Of a stretch of 64,000 bases of DNA, positions 34,833-44,098 are shown piece after piece. This stretch comes from Paenibacillus sp. An7 (GTDB lineage Bacteria > Bacillota > Bacilli > Paenibacillales > Paenibacillaceae). Both the position numbers and the translations under genes were made by a program. Positions within the stretch are counted from its first letter, which is position 1; the number at the start of each line of letters is the position of its first letter. The notes under the pieces were generated by a model. It was not told the origin of the DNA. It saw only the letters and a list, made by a program, of their open reading frames with translations, and made no database searches. The stretch is taken from assembly GCF_009870785.1 (NCBI RefSeq), contig NZ_WTWX01000001.1, positions 204,055 to 268,054 on the forward strand, read 5' to 3'.

Positions 34833-35627
34833 TTAGCTGGTGTATACTTCCTCCAGCTCTTCGCGGGAAGGCGGTTCACCTTTTAATTGTTTTAGTACTT
34901 TTTTCAGCATCACAGATGCTTTGACTTTTATGTCAAGTGCTGCGGAGATTTCAATCTCATATCTGCGGTCCTTAATTGATCGTTTCAGATCTTCCACCGT
35001 ATGAATTGGTTCACTGAAACGATTCACAACGCTTCCATATTGCAGACACTGATGAGTATCGCTCCCTGCGACAATGGGGAGACCAAGCGCCTCAGCAAAC
35101 GGTTCTAATTTCTGACGATTGACTTCTACTCCTTGTTTGAATAAATCTTTTGCATTTAGATCCAGTGCATCTAATTGAATGAGCAGTTCTCTATTTAATG
35201 GATGCAGCGGAGTTGAATCCCGGAAGGGATGTCCTCCAATTTTTAATAGATGGTACGTATCAGCAAGCTTTAGCAGCTGCGCAAATGGAATGAAGTTTTC
35301 TTTCGAGGTATAGGGTTCAAGCTCCGCTCGAATGGCCAAGATTTCTTCCTTTTTACCTATCAGCAGAATATGTCCTGTTTCTCTTATATCGACTTCGATT
35401 CCTGGGAATACCCGAACCCCGTGGGCTTCATAGTAGTGACCATTATAAAGGAAGGCGGAATCAAGTCCTTCATACAAGGCTTCATAGTTTTTTGTATTAA
35501 AATGTTCGGTTAATGCTACCGCATCTAACCCGTTCAATTTTGCTTCTTGCATCATTTCGTGAAAATAATCCAGTGAAAAATCGGATTGTTTGGATAGTTT
35601 TCCGTGGGTGTGTAAATCGATTAACAT
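34833..35627 (-). CDS. PHP-domain metal-dependent hydrolase
   Basis: A 264-residue member of the polymerase-and-histidinol-phosphatase superfamily, which hydrolyses phosphoesters with a trinuclear metal site. All motifs are seen: DLHTHG near the start, ALTEHF, FPGIEVDI, KIGGHPF and VAGSDTHQ. GAAGGAGATG precedes the ATG. It is 35 bp downstream of the T subunit of an ECF transporter and ends the operon. This suggests that the imported compound, or a phosphorylated form, is its substrate, but that is inference. Confidence 0.85.
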   Translation of the reverse strand: MLIDLHTHGKLSKQSDFSLDYFHEMMQEAKLNGLDAVALTEHFNTKNYEALYEGLDSAFLYNGHYYEAHGVRVFPGIEVDIRETGHILLIGKKEEILAIRAELEPYTSKENFIPFAQLLKLADTYHLLKIGGHPFRDSTPLHPLNRELLIQLDALDLNAKDLFKQGVEVNRQKLEPFAEALGLPIVAGSDTHQCLQYGSVVNRFSEPIHTVEDLKRSIKDRRYEIEISAALDIKVKASVMLKKVLKQLKGEPPSREELEEVYTS

Positions 35628-35662
35628 GTAACTTCATCTCCTTCTACGTATGTTGATACCAA

Positions 35663-36496
35663 TTAATACAAAATGGATGGGAATTTCAGACCGAACCAGA
35701 ACAACCAGATGATATAAAGGATAGAAAATGCAATAAAATACAAATCTAGCATGCCAAGTTTAAGATAAGATAATCTCATCTTTTTCACCTGACGGTTGTT
35801 AAGCCCATAGGTAAATCCTCGTGTTTCAAGCGCTTCAACCGTGGTTCTGGAACGTTTGGCCGTATTTAACATCAGCGGATAGAAACAAAGCACTGTCAGA
35901 CGCAGATAATAAATGATGACCCGAATGTAGAGAAAACCAGACCGTTCGGGAGACCTTCCTCTTAAACGGAAAGACAACAGAATTTGATGAAACTCTTCTA
36001 ATAGAGTAGGTAGAATGCGGTACCCGTATGACAAACTAAAAGAGAATGTATCCGGTACACCGAGAGCGGACAGGCCATCACTTAATTTTTCCGGGTCCAT
36101 ACTTGAAAATACAGCGATACTGGCAAGTGAAATAACCGATAACTTCAGCGTTAACGTAAGGAGAGGTAAAAGGGAAGTAAAATCGCCTCCAAATAGCATC
36201 GAAAATAAGAACATCCACCCAACTTGACCGGCCAGTCCTAAACATAATATGAAAATAAGGATGGAACTAACGCGAGATAACGCCGTCATACCTACCATAA
36301 GTACGAACATGCCGATTAGTATCGTCCGGTTATGAATAAACCAGGGAACGATGGTAAAAAACAAATACCAAGATAAAAGCGTACGCGGATCAAGCCGCCC
36401 GATAAATGTGGTGGTATTACCATAAGCCGTACCGAGTAATTCCAGCTTGATTCGTTCTACAGAGATGCGGTCAAGTGTCTTTTTGACGATTTCCAC
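35663..36496 (-). CDS. ECF transporter T subunit (CbiQ/EcfT family), dedicated to an unknown substrate
   Basis: A 277-residue membrane subunit. The coupling motifs are present in LSFRLRGRSPERSG (Leu-Arg-Gly, in place of Ala-Arg-Gly) and VEALETRGFTYGLNNRQV (Thr-Arg-Gly), so both Arg-Gly pairs are kept. Its N-terminal IGRLDPRTLLSWYLFF is the standard cytoplasmic start. The start is GTG at 36496, with GGAAGGAGAGG 7 bp upstream, so the gene overlaps the ATPase gene by 40 bp. It differs strongly from the biotin EcfT at 30930, which supports a separate transporter. Confidence 0.88.
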   Translation of the reverse strand: MEIVKKTLDRISVERIKLELLGTAYGNTTTFIGRLDPRTLLSWYLFFTIVPWFIHNRTILIGMFVLMVGMTALSRVSSILIFILCLGLAGQVGWMFLFSMLFGGDFTSLLPLLTLTLKLSVISLASIAVFSSMDPEKLSDGLSALGVPDTFSFSLSYGYRILPTLLEEFHQILLSFRLRGRSPERSGFLYIRVIIYYLRLTVLCFYPLMLNTAKRSRTTVEALETRGFTYGLNNRQVKKMRLSYLKLGMLDLYFIAFSILYIIWLFWFGLKFPSILY

Positions 36497-38247
36497 GCGG
36501 TGTCCTCTCCTTCCGGTTGAGATTGTTCTCTAGGTGTGTAAAACGAAATGAATTCATCCAGCGAGTAACAAATTTTCGGCAATCTGAGACACCGGCTAAG
36601 TTCCATGAGCTGCGTAGGAAGCAGACCCGCTCGTTCAAGAAGTCTCTCATCTTCAAAGATCTGTTCCTTCGTACCGTCCGCAATGACAACCCCTTGATGC
36701 ATCACAATGATCCGGCTTGCCCACTCCGCCACAAGTTGCATATCATGAGTTGCGATAGCGACCGTCTCCACATGTGATTTCAAAGTAGAGAGTACACTGA
36801 GCATCTCCTGCTTTGTTGCAATATCCAAATTTGCCGTTGGTTCATCAAGGAGCATAATGGATGGCTGTATAGCGGCTCCAATCGCTAAAGCTACACGCCG
36901 TTGCTGTCCCCCGCTGAGCAGTCTTGCGTCCCGGTCCTTAAGTCCAGTAAGGCGGAAGCTTTCGAGTACGCTCTGAATACGTTCTTCCGCATCCGGCAAA
37001 CGGTGAGCATGAACATAATAACCGACTTCTTTTTCAACAGAGTCCTCAATAAACATTTCTTCCGGGTTCTGATATACATAGGATACATGTCCTGCCATTC
37101 GCTCGGGGCTCATCCCTTTTAGCGAAAATCCATTCACATTCAAGTATCCGCCCGTAGGTTTTACGATTCCTGCGATCAGTTTAAGTAAGGATGATTTCCC
37201 TGCACCGTTATTGCCGATAATCGCCACTGCTTCACCAGAGTGCAAAGTTACATTCACTCCATCCAGTACAGGGTGCATCTTCTTATGAATGGTGCGATAT
37301 GATAAACGAACATCTTCTGCCACAACTACTTTTTTCTGAATATTGAGTTCTGTGACCACTAGTGGTTTTTCTATGTTTCCATGAGTCAACGTTAATTGAC
37401 GCGATTGAAACCAGCTTTCTGCCTCTGTTATATGAACCGGAAGTAAAGTCCCGCCTTGTGGTAATGATCCGCGGTTCTTTAAATCCAGCCATGCTGCTTG
37501 GGTCACTTGCGGCGGATAGATCCCAAGCCCAAGTAACGTTTCTACCGAGGATAAGGCTTCCCGAGTTGGACGCTTCCATGCGACCTTTCCTTGATCCATC
37601 AGAACAACTTCCTTACAATAGTCAGCGATAAATTCGGCATGATGTTCGATAACAACAATGGTTTTTCCGTAATCTTCGTTTAAGCGTTTTAAAATATCAT
37701 AGATATGCCTCGCATGCTGCGGATCAAGCTGTGATATCGGCTCATCAATCACTAAAATATCTGGATCCATAGCAAGCGCTCCCGCAAGTGCAAGCAGATG
37801 CTTTTGTCCGCCGCTGAGTGACCAAATGAATTCATCTTTTACATTAGACAGCCCCATCATCATCAGTGCTTTTTGACCTCGAGCTTGATAGTCAGGATAA
37901 CCATAGTTGAGCGGGGTAAAAACGACATCATCAAGTACGGTCGGACGAACCAGTTGATTCTCGAAATCTTGATATACATATCCTACCTTTCTCGATAGTT
38001 CGGCAACACTGCTCGTTTCAGACGATTGCCCGCATATGACGGACTCTCCATCGTAATCTCCCGTATAATAATGAGGAATCAGACCATTAAATAGTTTACA
38101 AAGAGTCGACTTCCCCGAACCGTTACTTCCGATAATCGCTGTGAAATCTCCACGGTGCAGTGTTAAGGAAACGTCGTTCAATACAGGCTGCTCAGACCCG
38201 GGATACGTAAAAGAAACATGTGATAATTCGATTAATGGCTCAGGCAT
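36457..38247 (-). CDS. Fused double ATPase of an ECF transporter
   Basis: A 596-residue protein with two complete ABC ATPase domains in tandem. Domain 1 (about 5-225): IGSNGSGKST, LSGGQKHLLALAG, VIDEPISQLDP, VIEHHAEF. Domain 2 (about 315-530): IGNNGAGKSS, LSGGQQRRVA, LLDEPTANLD, ATHDMQ. Both Walker B Glu are kept. Its ATG overlaps the S-subunit stop by 8 bp (ATGCCTGA). The fused ATPase plus own S and T genes is the layout of self-contained (group I) ECF transporters such as YkoEDC, but no thiamine riboswitch is seen upstream. Confidence 0.9.
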   Translation of the reverse strand: MPEPLIELSHVSFTYPGSEQPVLNDVSLTLHRGDFTAIIGSNGSGKSTLCKLFNGLIPHYYTGDYDGESVICGQSSETSSVAELSRKVGYVYQDFENQLVRPTVLDDVVFTPLNYGYPDYQARGQKALMMMGLSNVKDEFIWSLSGGQKHLLALAGALAMDPDILVIDEPISQLDPQHARHIYDILKRLNEDYGKTIVVIEHHAEFIADYCKEVVLMDQGKVAWKRPTREALSSVETLLGLGIYPPQVTQAAWLDLKNRGSLPQGGTLLPVHITEAESWFQSRQLTLTHGNIEKPLVVTELNIQKKVVVAEDVRLSYRTIHKKMHPVLDGVNVTLHSGEAVAIIGNNGAGKSSLLKLIAGIVKPTGGYLNVNGFSLKGMSPERMAGHVSYVYQNPEEMFIEDSVEKEVGYYVHAHRLPDAEERIQSVLESFRLTGLKDRDARLLSGGQQRRVALAIGAAIQPSIMLLDEPTANLDIATKQEMLSVLSTLKSHVETVAIATHDMQLVAEWASRIIVMHQGVVIADGTKEQIFEDERLLERAGLLPTQLMELSRCLRLPKICYSLDEFISFYTPREQSQPEGEDTAWKSSKRHLTASL

Positions 38248-39118
38248 TTTTTGTATCCGTCCTGTTTGCAGATTTTGAAGCCTTACTGCGAAGAATAAAG
38301 ATGGTGACGATAGCGATTACAGCTGCTGCTGCAATACTGACCCAGATCAGTGTGCTTTCCGAAGATTCAGCAAAAGGAAGCTCCCACTCCCCAAAACTCC
38401 ATTCTGTTTCGGACATAACTTCAGCACCCACGGCAAGGAGTGCAAGTACTACGCCCATAATGATAAATTTAGGAGAAAGCCAATTAGACATCTCATACTT
38501 TGTATCTTTGTGGCGCGGTCTCATACCAAGAAGCGGTTCGATTTTGCCATATAGACGTGGAACTAAATACAGTGTCGGCAGCAGTGCAAACAAAATACCA
38601 GAGAATAAAACATCATTAAGAAATCCAACACCTTCAATGATTACAATACTTTCGGCTAGTCCTTTGACCGCTTCAAGTTCCTCTACCCCAACCCATACTT
38701 TAACAACATCAACGATAGAACTCAGCAATTGATGGATAGCAACTCCTGTCATTGCAGCGATCCCCACCTGCCGTTTATTCGTCGGATCAGACACCATTCG
38801 GCCAGCTGTATACATCGCAAGGGAGAAGGTAATGAATTTTTCTAATTCGCCAATTCCTCCGAATTGCCCCAGCATCAGCTCTCCAAAGATAATTTCTCCA
38901 ACAGAAGCACCTACTGCGGCATAAAGCGGATGAAACAACATACAAAGGGTGAGCGGTATAAATGCAAAATACTCAACGGACAATTCAATCGGTCCCAGCT
39001 GTATGCTGGGTATGAGCTCGGTGAACATGTTAGACAAGCCATACAAGGACATCGACAGTACAAAAATCATCATTTTTTGAGATTGTGTCAGTGTATAGCG
39101 GGTAGACAACGTACTCAT
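38240..39118 (-). CDS. ECF transporter S (substrate-binding) subunit, substrate unknown
   Basis: A 292-residue membrane protein. Residues about 15-200 form an S-subunit-like core with six helices, including FAFIPLTLCMLFHPLYAAVGASVGE and GIAAMTGVAIHQLLSSIVD. Beyond this core there is an extension with two more helices (FIIMGVVLALLAVGAEVM and LIWVSIAAAAVIAIVTIFIL) that enclose a short acidic, Trp-containing loop (SETEWSFGEWELPFAESS). Most S subunits lack this extension. It is the first gene of the operon, transcribed away from an RpiR-type regulator. No vitamin riboswitch was found upstream. The substrate is open. Confidence 0.8.
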   Translation of the reverse strand: MSTLSTRYTLTQSQKMMIFVLSMSLYGLSNMFTELIPSIQLGPIELSVEYFAFIPLTLCMLFHPLYAAVGASVGEIIFGELMLGQFGGIGELEKFITFSLAMYTAGRMVSDPTNKRQVGIAAMTGVAIHQLLSSIVDVVKVWVGVEELEAVKGLAESIVIIEGVGFLNDVLFSGILFALLPTLYLVPRLYGKIEPLLGMRPRHKDTKYEMSNWLSPKFIIMGVVLALLAVGAEVMSETEWSFGEWELPFAESSESTLIWVSIAAAAVIAIVTIFILRSKASKSANRTDTKNA

Positions 39119-39232
39119 TAATAAAATCCTCCCTTAACATCTCATAATATAATCTCATTATAGGAAGGAGGGATTAACGCAACATGGTTGTTTTATCAAG
39201 GCTGTGTTAACTTTTTTTCATTATTTTTAATG

Positions 39233-39250
39233 ATGTAAAAATATTTACAT
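39233..39250. promoter_or_regulatory. Palindrome in the divergent ECF/RpiR promoter region, candidate operator
   Basis: ATGTAAA-AATA-TTTACAT is a perfect 7-bp inverted repeat between the divergent genes (39119-39303). It is the best candidate binding site for the RpiR-type regulator. GTG/ATG-proximal AT-rich DNA around it did not give a clear promoter. Confidence 0.45.
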
Positions 39251-39303
39251 GACATTTCACCTGTAAGGTAGAGAAACAGAATATTTTGTGAGGTGAGATG
39301 AAC

Positions 39304-40137
39304 ATGTATGAGAATTGGAATAAGAAAACATTTTCAAGAAATCAAAGACTGCTTGCGGAATTTATTCAGCGTAATGAACAGCGTGTGCTCTATTTGACTG
39401 AACAAGAAATAGCAGATGAACTTGGAATAAGTATCGCTTCGGTGTCGCGGTTTTGGAAAGCGGTTGGATTTCTAAATGCCAAACAATTCAAAGCAAGACT
39501 TCGATTTCGACTGGAAACATCACCCGCGATGAAACTTCAAGAAACGATGAATCTAGTGAAGGAACTTTCCCTGCCGGAGACGCTGTTAAATAGCAGCTTG
39601 CACCATTTGGAAGAGACGAGTAAGAGGCTTTCTCCTGAACTGCTGAAAGAAACATCTGACATGATTCAGCAAGCAAGGCAAGTGTATGTATATAGCCCGG
39701 GGCCTTGTATTTCGCTGGCACAATTGTTTGCTTTTCGGTTACGTCGTTTTGGAATAGACATTCAAATGATGGCGCCGAGCGGTCACGAATTGTTAGAGAC
39801 CCTTATGCATGCAAGTGAGAAGGATGTCATTCTCGTATTTGGATTTGTTCAACTTCTGCCCGAAATTGAAGTCATTATGGATCATGCGCAAGAGGCTCAT
39901 TACCGCATCATCCTAATCACAGATCGTTACATCTATCCGAGGTCCGATCATGCAGATCTTGTCCTTTATGCAGGGCGCGGAGAAGTTTGGGAATTTCATT
40001 CGATGATCGCTCCTATGTATGTAATTGAAAATTTGATTTTACATATTGGGATGAGCATACCTGAACGCCATTTAGATAAACTAACTCATCTTCAGCAAAT
40101 GAGAGTTACTTATGCTTCTAAACTTCCTCGGCAATAA
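39304..40137 (+). CDS. MurR/RpiR-family transcription regulator
   Basis: A regulator of about 277 residues with an N-terminal helix-turn-helix (LTEQEIADELGISIASVSRFW) and a C-terminal SIS domain (about 115-260) containing VYVYSPGPCISLAQLFAFRL and DVILVFGFVQ. SIS domains in this family bind phosphosugars or related phosphorylated ligands. The ATG at 39304 is 8 bp from GAGGTG; the ATG at 39298 is too close. It is divergent from the ECF operon and most likely controls it, which hints that the ligand could be a phosphorylated metabolite acted on by the PHP hydrolase. Confidence 0.83.
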   Translation: MYENWNKKTFSRNQRLLAEFIQRNEQRVLYLTEQEIADELGISIASVSRFWKAVGFLNAKQFKARLRFRLETSPAMKLQETMNLVKELSLPETLLNSSLHHLEETSKRLSPELLKETSDMIQQARQVYVYSPGPCISLAQLFAFRLRRFGIDIQMMAPSGHELLETLMHASEKDVILVFGFVQLLPEIEVIMDHAQEAHYRIILITDRYIYPRSDHADLVLYAGRGEVWEFHSMIAPMYVIENLILHIGMSIPERHLDKLTHLQQMRVTYASKLPRQ

Positions 40138-40183
40138 CACAAAAAAGGACCATTCCGATGAAGGAATCATCCTTTTTTTGTGG
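40138..40183. terminator. Bidirectional terminator between RpiR and ger operon
   Basis: AAAAAAGGA..ATTCC pairs with GGAAT..TCCTTTTTTT around a short loop, with A- and T-rich flanks. Confidence 0.85.
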
Positions 40184-40186
40184 TCC

Positions 40187-41335
40187 TTACTCAATTATTC
40201 CTGTCCGAATTGTATCAATTTGCGCTTTCCCATGAATCTTTATATTCGGGAACATATCTCCCCACTGTTCGTCGACGACCTTGCCATCCTTGGAATGACT
40301 TCGATAGAGCTCACCAAATCCAACAACATCTGAGTTCACTTTACGAATTTTATCGAGGAAAGATTGTAGATCTTTTGAGACTTCCTTACCTAATTGTTTC
40401 TCTAAAGCGAGAATCGCTTTATTTTCTTTAAACTTATACACTTGAGAAATTTCCTCGATGTTAATATCTATATCTAAAGAAGCCTCAAATGTTCTCGATT
40501 CCTTGTCTACTAATTTTACTTTTCCCTTATTTTTAATAATACTAAACACTACTTTTACTTCATCAGTATTTTCATCATTGAGTTCTGTATGAAAATACTG
40601 ATCCATACCGCTCTCCTTCATATCTTTCTTTTTTATTATGGTTTCATAAAGATAAGGGGTTTTTTTCCCTTTTAGTGTTTTTAGAAAGAAACCTTCTTTT
40701 GAGGATGCTTCTCCTACGATGTCCCCGCCATGTAACAAAGAGAGAGAGGTAATTACAATCTCCTCCCCTTCTCTTTTAATCGTAGGGATTGCAATATCTA
40801 AAGTACTCGTATCCCTAAAATAAGTAAAATCGTGAAGAGTTAGCTCCGGCACCCAGTTAAATCGCGAATTATGTTCAAGTAAACTGTTAAGTGACATTCC
40901 TATGTTTTTGAATTTTTCATATGGATGTGTTAATAAATCTTCTGTAGATCCATCTACAATCGCAATCTTAATCATATCGCCGAAAAATGGATCACGACTT
41001 AGTACATAAACCTCATTCAACATTTTTTGATCAAATATCGCTTTATTCAATAGAACGACCCTTGTTTGCCCTGTTGCAATTTCGTTAGGCAGCTTCTCAT
41101 TGAGTTTCCTGCGAGCAGATTTACTTGTCTCCGCTTCAACTGTGACTACTCGGTTTGTATCTCCCGCATGCTCCTCCGATTCTAATAAAGACGCAGTAAC
41201 TTGAAAAGAATGATTCTCCTTTGCATCATAGCCTATTGCAAGTGTAAGGGATTGTTGCTCTAATATTTTTGTTTTAGGGCAACCACTAAGAAGGAGCATC
41301 ACGATGAGAAAAAACATAATTCGAAGGCGCTTCAT
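40187..41335 (-). CDS. Spore germination lipoprotein, GerAC family (C subunit)
   Basis: A 382-residue lipoprotein subunit of a germinant receptor. The N-terminus has a lipobox (LLLSGC, Cys at about 19), and the sequence SLTLAIGYDA and the region RVVLLNKAIFDQ are as in Ger(x)C proteins. It sits on the outside of the spore inner membrane. It is the third gene of the operon, overlapping the B-subunit stop by one base (ATGA). Length is normal. Confidence 0.9.
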   Translation of the reverse strand: MKRLRIMFFLIVMLLLSGCPKTKILEQQSLTLAIGYDAKENHSFQVTASLLESEEHAGDTNRVVTVEAETSKSARRKLNEKLPNEIATGQTRVVLLNKAIFDQKMLNEVYVLSRDPFFGDMIKIAIVDGSTEDLLTHPYEKFKNIGMSLNSLLEHNSRFNWVPELTLHDFTYFRDTSTLDIAIPTIKREGEEIVITSLSLLHGGDIVGEASSKEGFFLKTLKGKKTPYLYETIIKKKDMKESGMDQYFHTELNDENTDEVKVVFSIIKNKGKVKLVDKESRTFEASLDIDINIEEISQVYKFKENKAILALEKQLGKEVSKDLQSFLDKIRKVNSDVVGFGELYRSHSKDGKVVDEQWGDMFPNIKIHGKAQIDTIRTGIIE

Positions 41336-42459
41336 TATGTATGTTCTCCTCCTTTTCGCTGGTTCTTTTTACGCCATGCAGATACAATGAACACGATACA
41401 ACAAAGCAAAGCTGGATAAACAAATGAAAAGAAAATACTGCTTACTTCAAGTCGAATCATAAAATCTTTAACTTCAAGACGTTTATGGAATATAATTGAC
41501 ATCACAAGAATCATAGAAAACACGGCGATTAATATAGGCTTTGGATTTAACTTCCATATCCTCTTGCAACCTCTTGTAATCAGCCAAGTATTTAACAATA
41601 TTCCTGATAGAATGACTAACATCCATACCGAGATGACAATAAACTCCAGACGTTCTAGATAAGGGTACTCCACAATCTTGAGCATATTTAGGGACGGCCA
41701 AAGTGATCGTAATAACTGATCTGGAGCAAAGTATCCAATCGATATAACCATAATAAAAAGATATAGAATATTACTGAATAAAACAGCAAGTTGTGAATGT
41801 AACATGACTCGCTTCTTATTCAGTATAAATGGATACATCACAGCAATAATCTCAAATCCCGCCAGACTAAATCCCATTCTAACTGCACCGTTCATGATAT
41901 CCCAAGAACTTGAATCAAGCACGGGGAGCAGCTGTGTCCAGATCGCATGCTGTATTGAAGAATGAAACAGGATGAGGGTTAGCAGCGTTGCAATAAAACT
42001 AAACAAACAGATGCCCACAATGACCCTTATTCCTCCAATAGCCGCATAGAATGCTAAGCAGCTGAGTAAGAGGACGATTACCCAAGTTGGTATATCAGGA
42101 AATATCCAAGCCTGAACTACAGAGGAGTAGTTTCTCATCACTGCAAAAGTAACGAGAAAATAATACACGATATATATTAAATTAAATATCATGCCAATCC
42201 ATTTGCCATACAAGTCATAATGTATACCAAACAGATCAGCCGATTTATATTTCTGCAAGGCGCGGACGATGAGCCACATGATTGCATGGGTAACGAGCCC
42301 AGCAACAATAACGGAAATCCATGCGTCTCGCATGGAAGCTTCATATACAACTCGCTGAAAAGTAAATATTCCTACCCCCACCTGGGTATTGGTTATTATA
42401 AAAAAGAGAAGGTATGCATGGAGCATCATATTTTTAGGTGGATAGACATTAATCTTCAT
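41335..42459 (-). CDS. Spore germination permease, GerAB family (B subunit)
   Basis: A 374-residue membrane protein of the amino-acid/polyamine transporter fold with ten predicted helices. In germinant receptors this subunit binds the small-molecule germinant. ITNTQVGVGIFTFQRVVYE at the N-terminus is the family signature, and the first-helix Gly motif is intact. It follows the A subunit by 15 bp, with AGGAGG upstream of the ATG. The germinant cannot be inferred. Confidence 0.9.
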   Translation of the reverse strand: MKINVYPPKNMMLHAYLLFFIITNTQVGVGIFTFQRVVYEASMRDAWISVIVAGLVTHAIMWLIVRALQKYKSADLFGIHYDLYGKWIGMIFNLIYIVYYFLVTFAVMRNYSSVVQAWIFPDIPTWVIVLLLSCLAFYAAIGGIRVIVGICLFSFIATLLTLILFHSSIQHAIWTQLLPVLDSSSWDIMNGAVRMGFSLAGFEIIAVMYPFILNKKRVMLHSQLAVLFSNILYLFIMVISIGYFAPDQLLRSLWPSLNMLKIVEYPYLERLEFIVISVWMLVILSGILLNTWLITRGCKRIWKLNPKPILIAVFSMILVMSIIFHKRLEVKDFMIRLEVSSIFFSFVYPALLCCIVFIVSAWRKKNQRKGGEHT

Positions 42460-42474
42460 AGCTCTACCTCCTGA

Positions 42475-43932
42475 TCAATCATCATTGTCAGATTTCAACT
42501 TCTTCATCATTTTGGTTCTCCAAAAAGAATCATTCCTTTTCGTTACATCCGATTGATAAGCAAACTGTGAGGAATCTGTAATCAATGTGGCATTAAGCAG
42601 CCCTTTGGTATCCGGTGGATATAAAGGGTAAAGGTAGGGCTTTCCATAACTTGTCATTCGAAGTAAATGAATTAACAAGAAAATTGCAAAGAAAGCAATG
42701 CCTATTAATCCTAAAGCCCCAGCAGCGATTAACATAGGGAATCGCACAAAACGAATGGTAGATCCCATCATATAGTTTGGTGTGGTAAAAGAACCGAGTG
42801 CGGCAAGTGCAACAAGCATGACGAGTGTATTGCTTGTAAATCCTGCCTGTACGGCAGCTTGGCCTATAACGATACCACCTACTATACCCATGGTTTGTCC
42901 CACTTTTGTCGGCAGACGTGCTCCTGCTTCTCTTAATAATTCAATTGACGTTTCCATAAGCAGAGCCTCCAAGAGCGGCGGAAACGGAACCCTTATTCTT
43001 GTACTAATCAAAGGCTCTAACAAGGGTACAGGAATAATTTCATAGTGATACGTTAAGGCAGCTACATACATAGGGGTTAGAAAAATCGAAAAAATAAAAG
43101 CGACCGCTCTTAATAGCCTGGTGAAGGTTCCGATTCCCCACGTATTGTACCGATCTTCAACCGAATAGAAAAAATCGAAAAATGTAGTTGGACCAATGAT
43201 GACTTGGGAATTTCCCTCCATGAAGACAACAACCTTCCCCTTTAATAAGGCTCGCGAGGTGAGGTCTGGGCGTTCTGTTAATGTCATTTCTGGAAACAAT
43301 GAATATTTATTATCCGTTAACAGCTTTAGCAATAACGGGCTCCCAAATACCCCTTTTACTTTTCTTCGTTCAATACGCTTACGAATCGTCTCGATAAACG
43401 GAATGACATCGGGAGATTGCATATAAAGCATCGTAGCCATCGTATTTGTCTCTGAATTTATCTGAATTTCCTCTTGAATTAACTTCGGACTTGTAATATA
43501 TGAACGAACAAGAGCTATATTTTTCCCCATAGACTCCGTAAATGCCTGCATCGGTCCATAAATGGTGGTTTCATTCTCTGCATTAGAAGGGGAACGAGTA
43601 GGGATATTAGCTACACTAACGAGAATTCCCTCTTCACTTCCCTCCATAAATACAAGAGCATAACCACTTAGCAGATTCTTGATCGCATTTGACATCTGGT
43701 CAAACTTCTTGCAATCGCCGATGGCAATCTGATCTGAAAGAGAATTAATATCCTCATAATGATCTTTCTCTATAATTTTTCCGATTACATTCTGATTGAT
43801 TTGCTCGCAGTCCACCATACCAGACATAAAACAAATAGCGATTTTCTCACCGACTGGCTTTGTAATGAGTCCTTCACTTTCGTTTAATAACGTTTTAAGT
43901 TGTTTTTCGATTTGGTTACTATAATCTGACAT
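42475..43932 (-). CDS. Spore germination receptor, GerAA family (A subunit)
   Basis: A protein of about 485 residues. The N-terminal soluble domain (to about 240) ends in GKVVVFMEGNSQVIIGPTTF; the C-terminal membrane domain includes PFPPLLEALLMETSIELLREAG and RLPTKVGQTMGIVGGIVIGQ, all conserved in GerAA/GerBA/GerKA. The ATG at 43932 has AAAGGA about 10 bp upstream and is preferred over the ATG nine codons before it, which lacks a site. It heads the gerA-B-C operon behind a sigma-G-like promoter. Confidence 0.92.
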   Translation of the reverse strand: MSDYSNQIEKQLKTLLNESEGLITKPVGEKIAICFMSGMVDCEQINQNVIGKIIEKDHYEDINSLSDQIAIGDCKKFDQMSNAIKNLLSGYALVFMEGSEEGILVSVANIPTRSPSNAENETTIYGPMQAFTESMGKNIALVRSYITSPKLIQEEIQINSETNTMATMLYMQSPDVIPFIETIRKRIERRKVKGVFGSPLLLKLLTDNKYSLFPEMTLTERPDLTSRALLKGKVVVFMEGNSQVIIGPTTFFDFFYSVEDRYNTWGIGTFTRLLRAVAFIFSIFLTPMYVAALTYHYEIIPVPLLEPLISTRIRVPFPPLLEALLMETSIELLREAGARLPTKVGQTMGIVGGIVIGQAAVQAGFTSNTLVMLVALAALGSFTTPNYMMGSTIRFVRFPMLIAAGALGLIGIAFFAIFLLIHLLRMTSYGKPYLYPLYPPDTKGLLNATLITDSSQFAYQSDVTKRNDSFWRTKMMKKLKSDNDD

Positions 43933-43998
43933 AATGGCGTTATCCTTTTCCCTCATCAATTTACACCACAGCTAATATTCACCACTATGGAGCATACA

Positions 43999-44029
43999 TA
44001 ATATGTCCGTATGATCTTCAATTCATTCA
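43999..44029 (-). promoter_or_regulatory. Sigma-G-like (forespore) promoter of the ger operon
   Basis: On the minus strand TGAATG (44024-44029), 18-bp spacer, CATATTA (43999-44005), one mismatch in each box against the TGAATA/CATACTA consensus of sigma-G, the expected factor for germinant receptors. It lies 67 bp before the start codon. Confidence 0.65.
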
Positions 44030-44068
44030 TAAATAATGACAATGCATTGAGATCAGTTGCATGTAAAC

Positions 44069-44096
44069 GCAAAAAACCGTGGAGCTTACCACGGTC
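44069..44096 (-). terminator. Terminator of the TetR-regulated exporter operon
   Basis: ACCGTGG (44077-44083) pairs with CCACGGT (44089-44095); on the minus strand TTTTTTGCG follows. Confidence 0.88.
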
Positions 44097-44098
44097 TC

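Noticed and set aside
38240..39300. Thiamine, cobalamin or other vitamin riboswitch for the second ECF operon
   Set aside because: The 180-bp divergent region is too short and shows none of the known conserved riboswitch cores.
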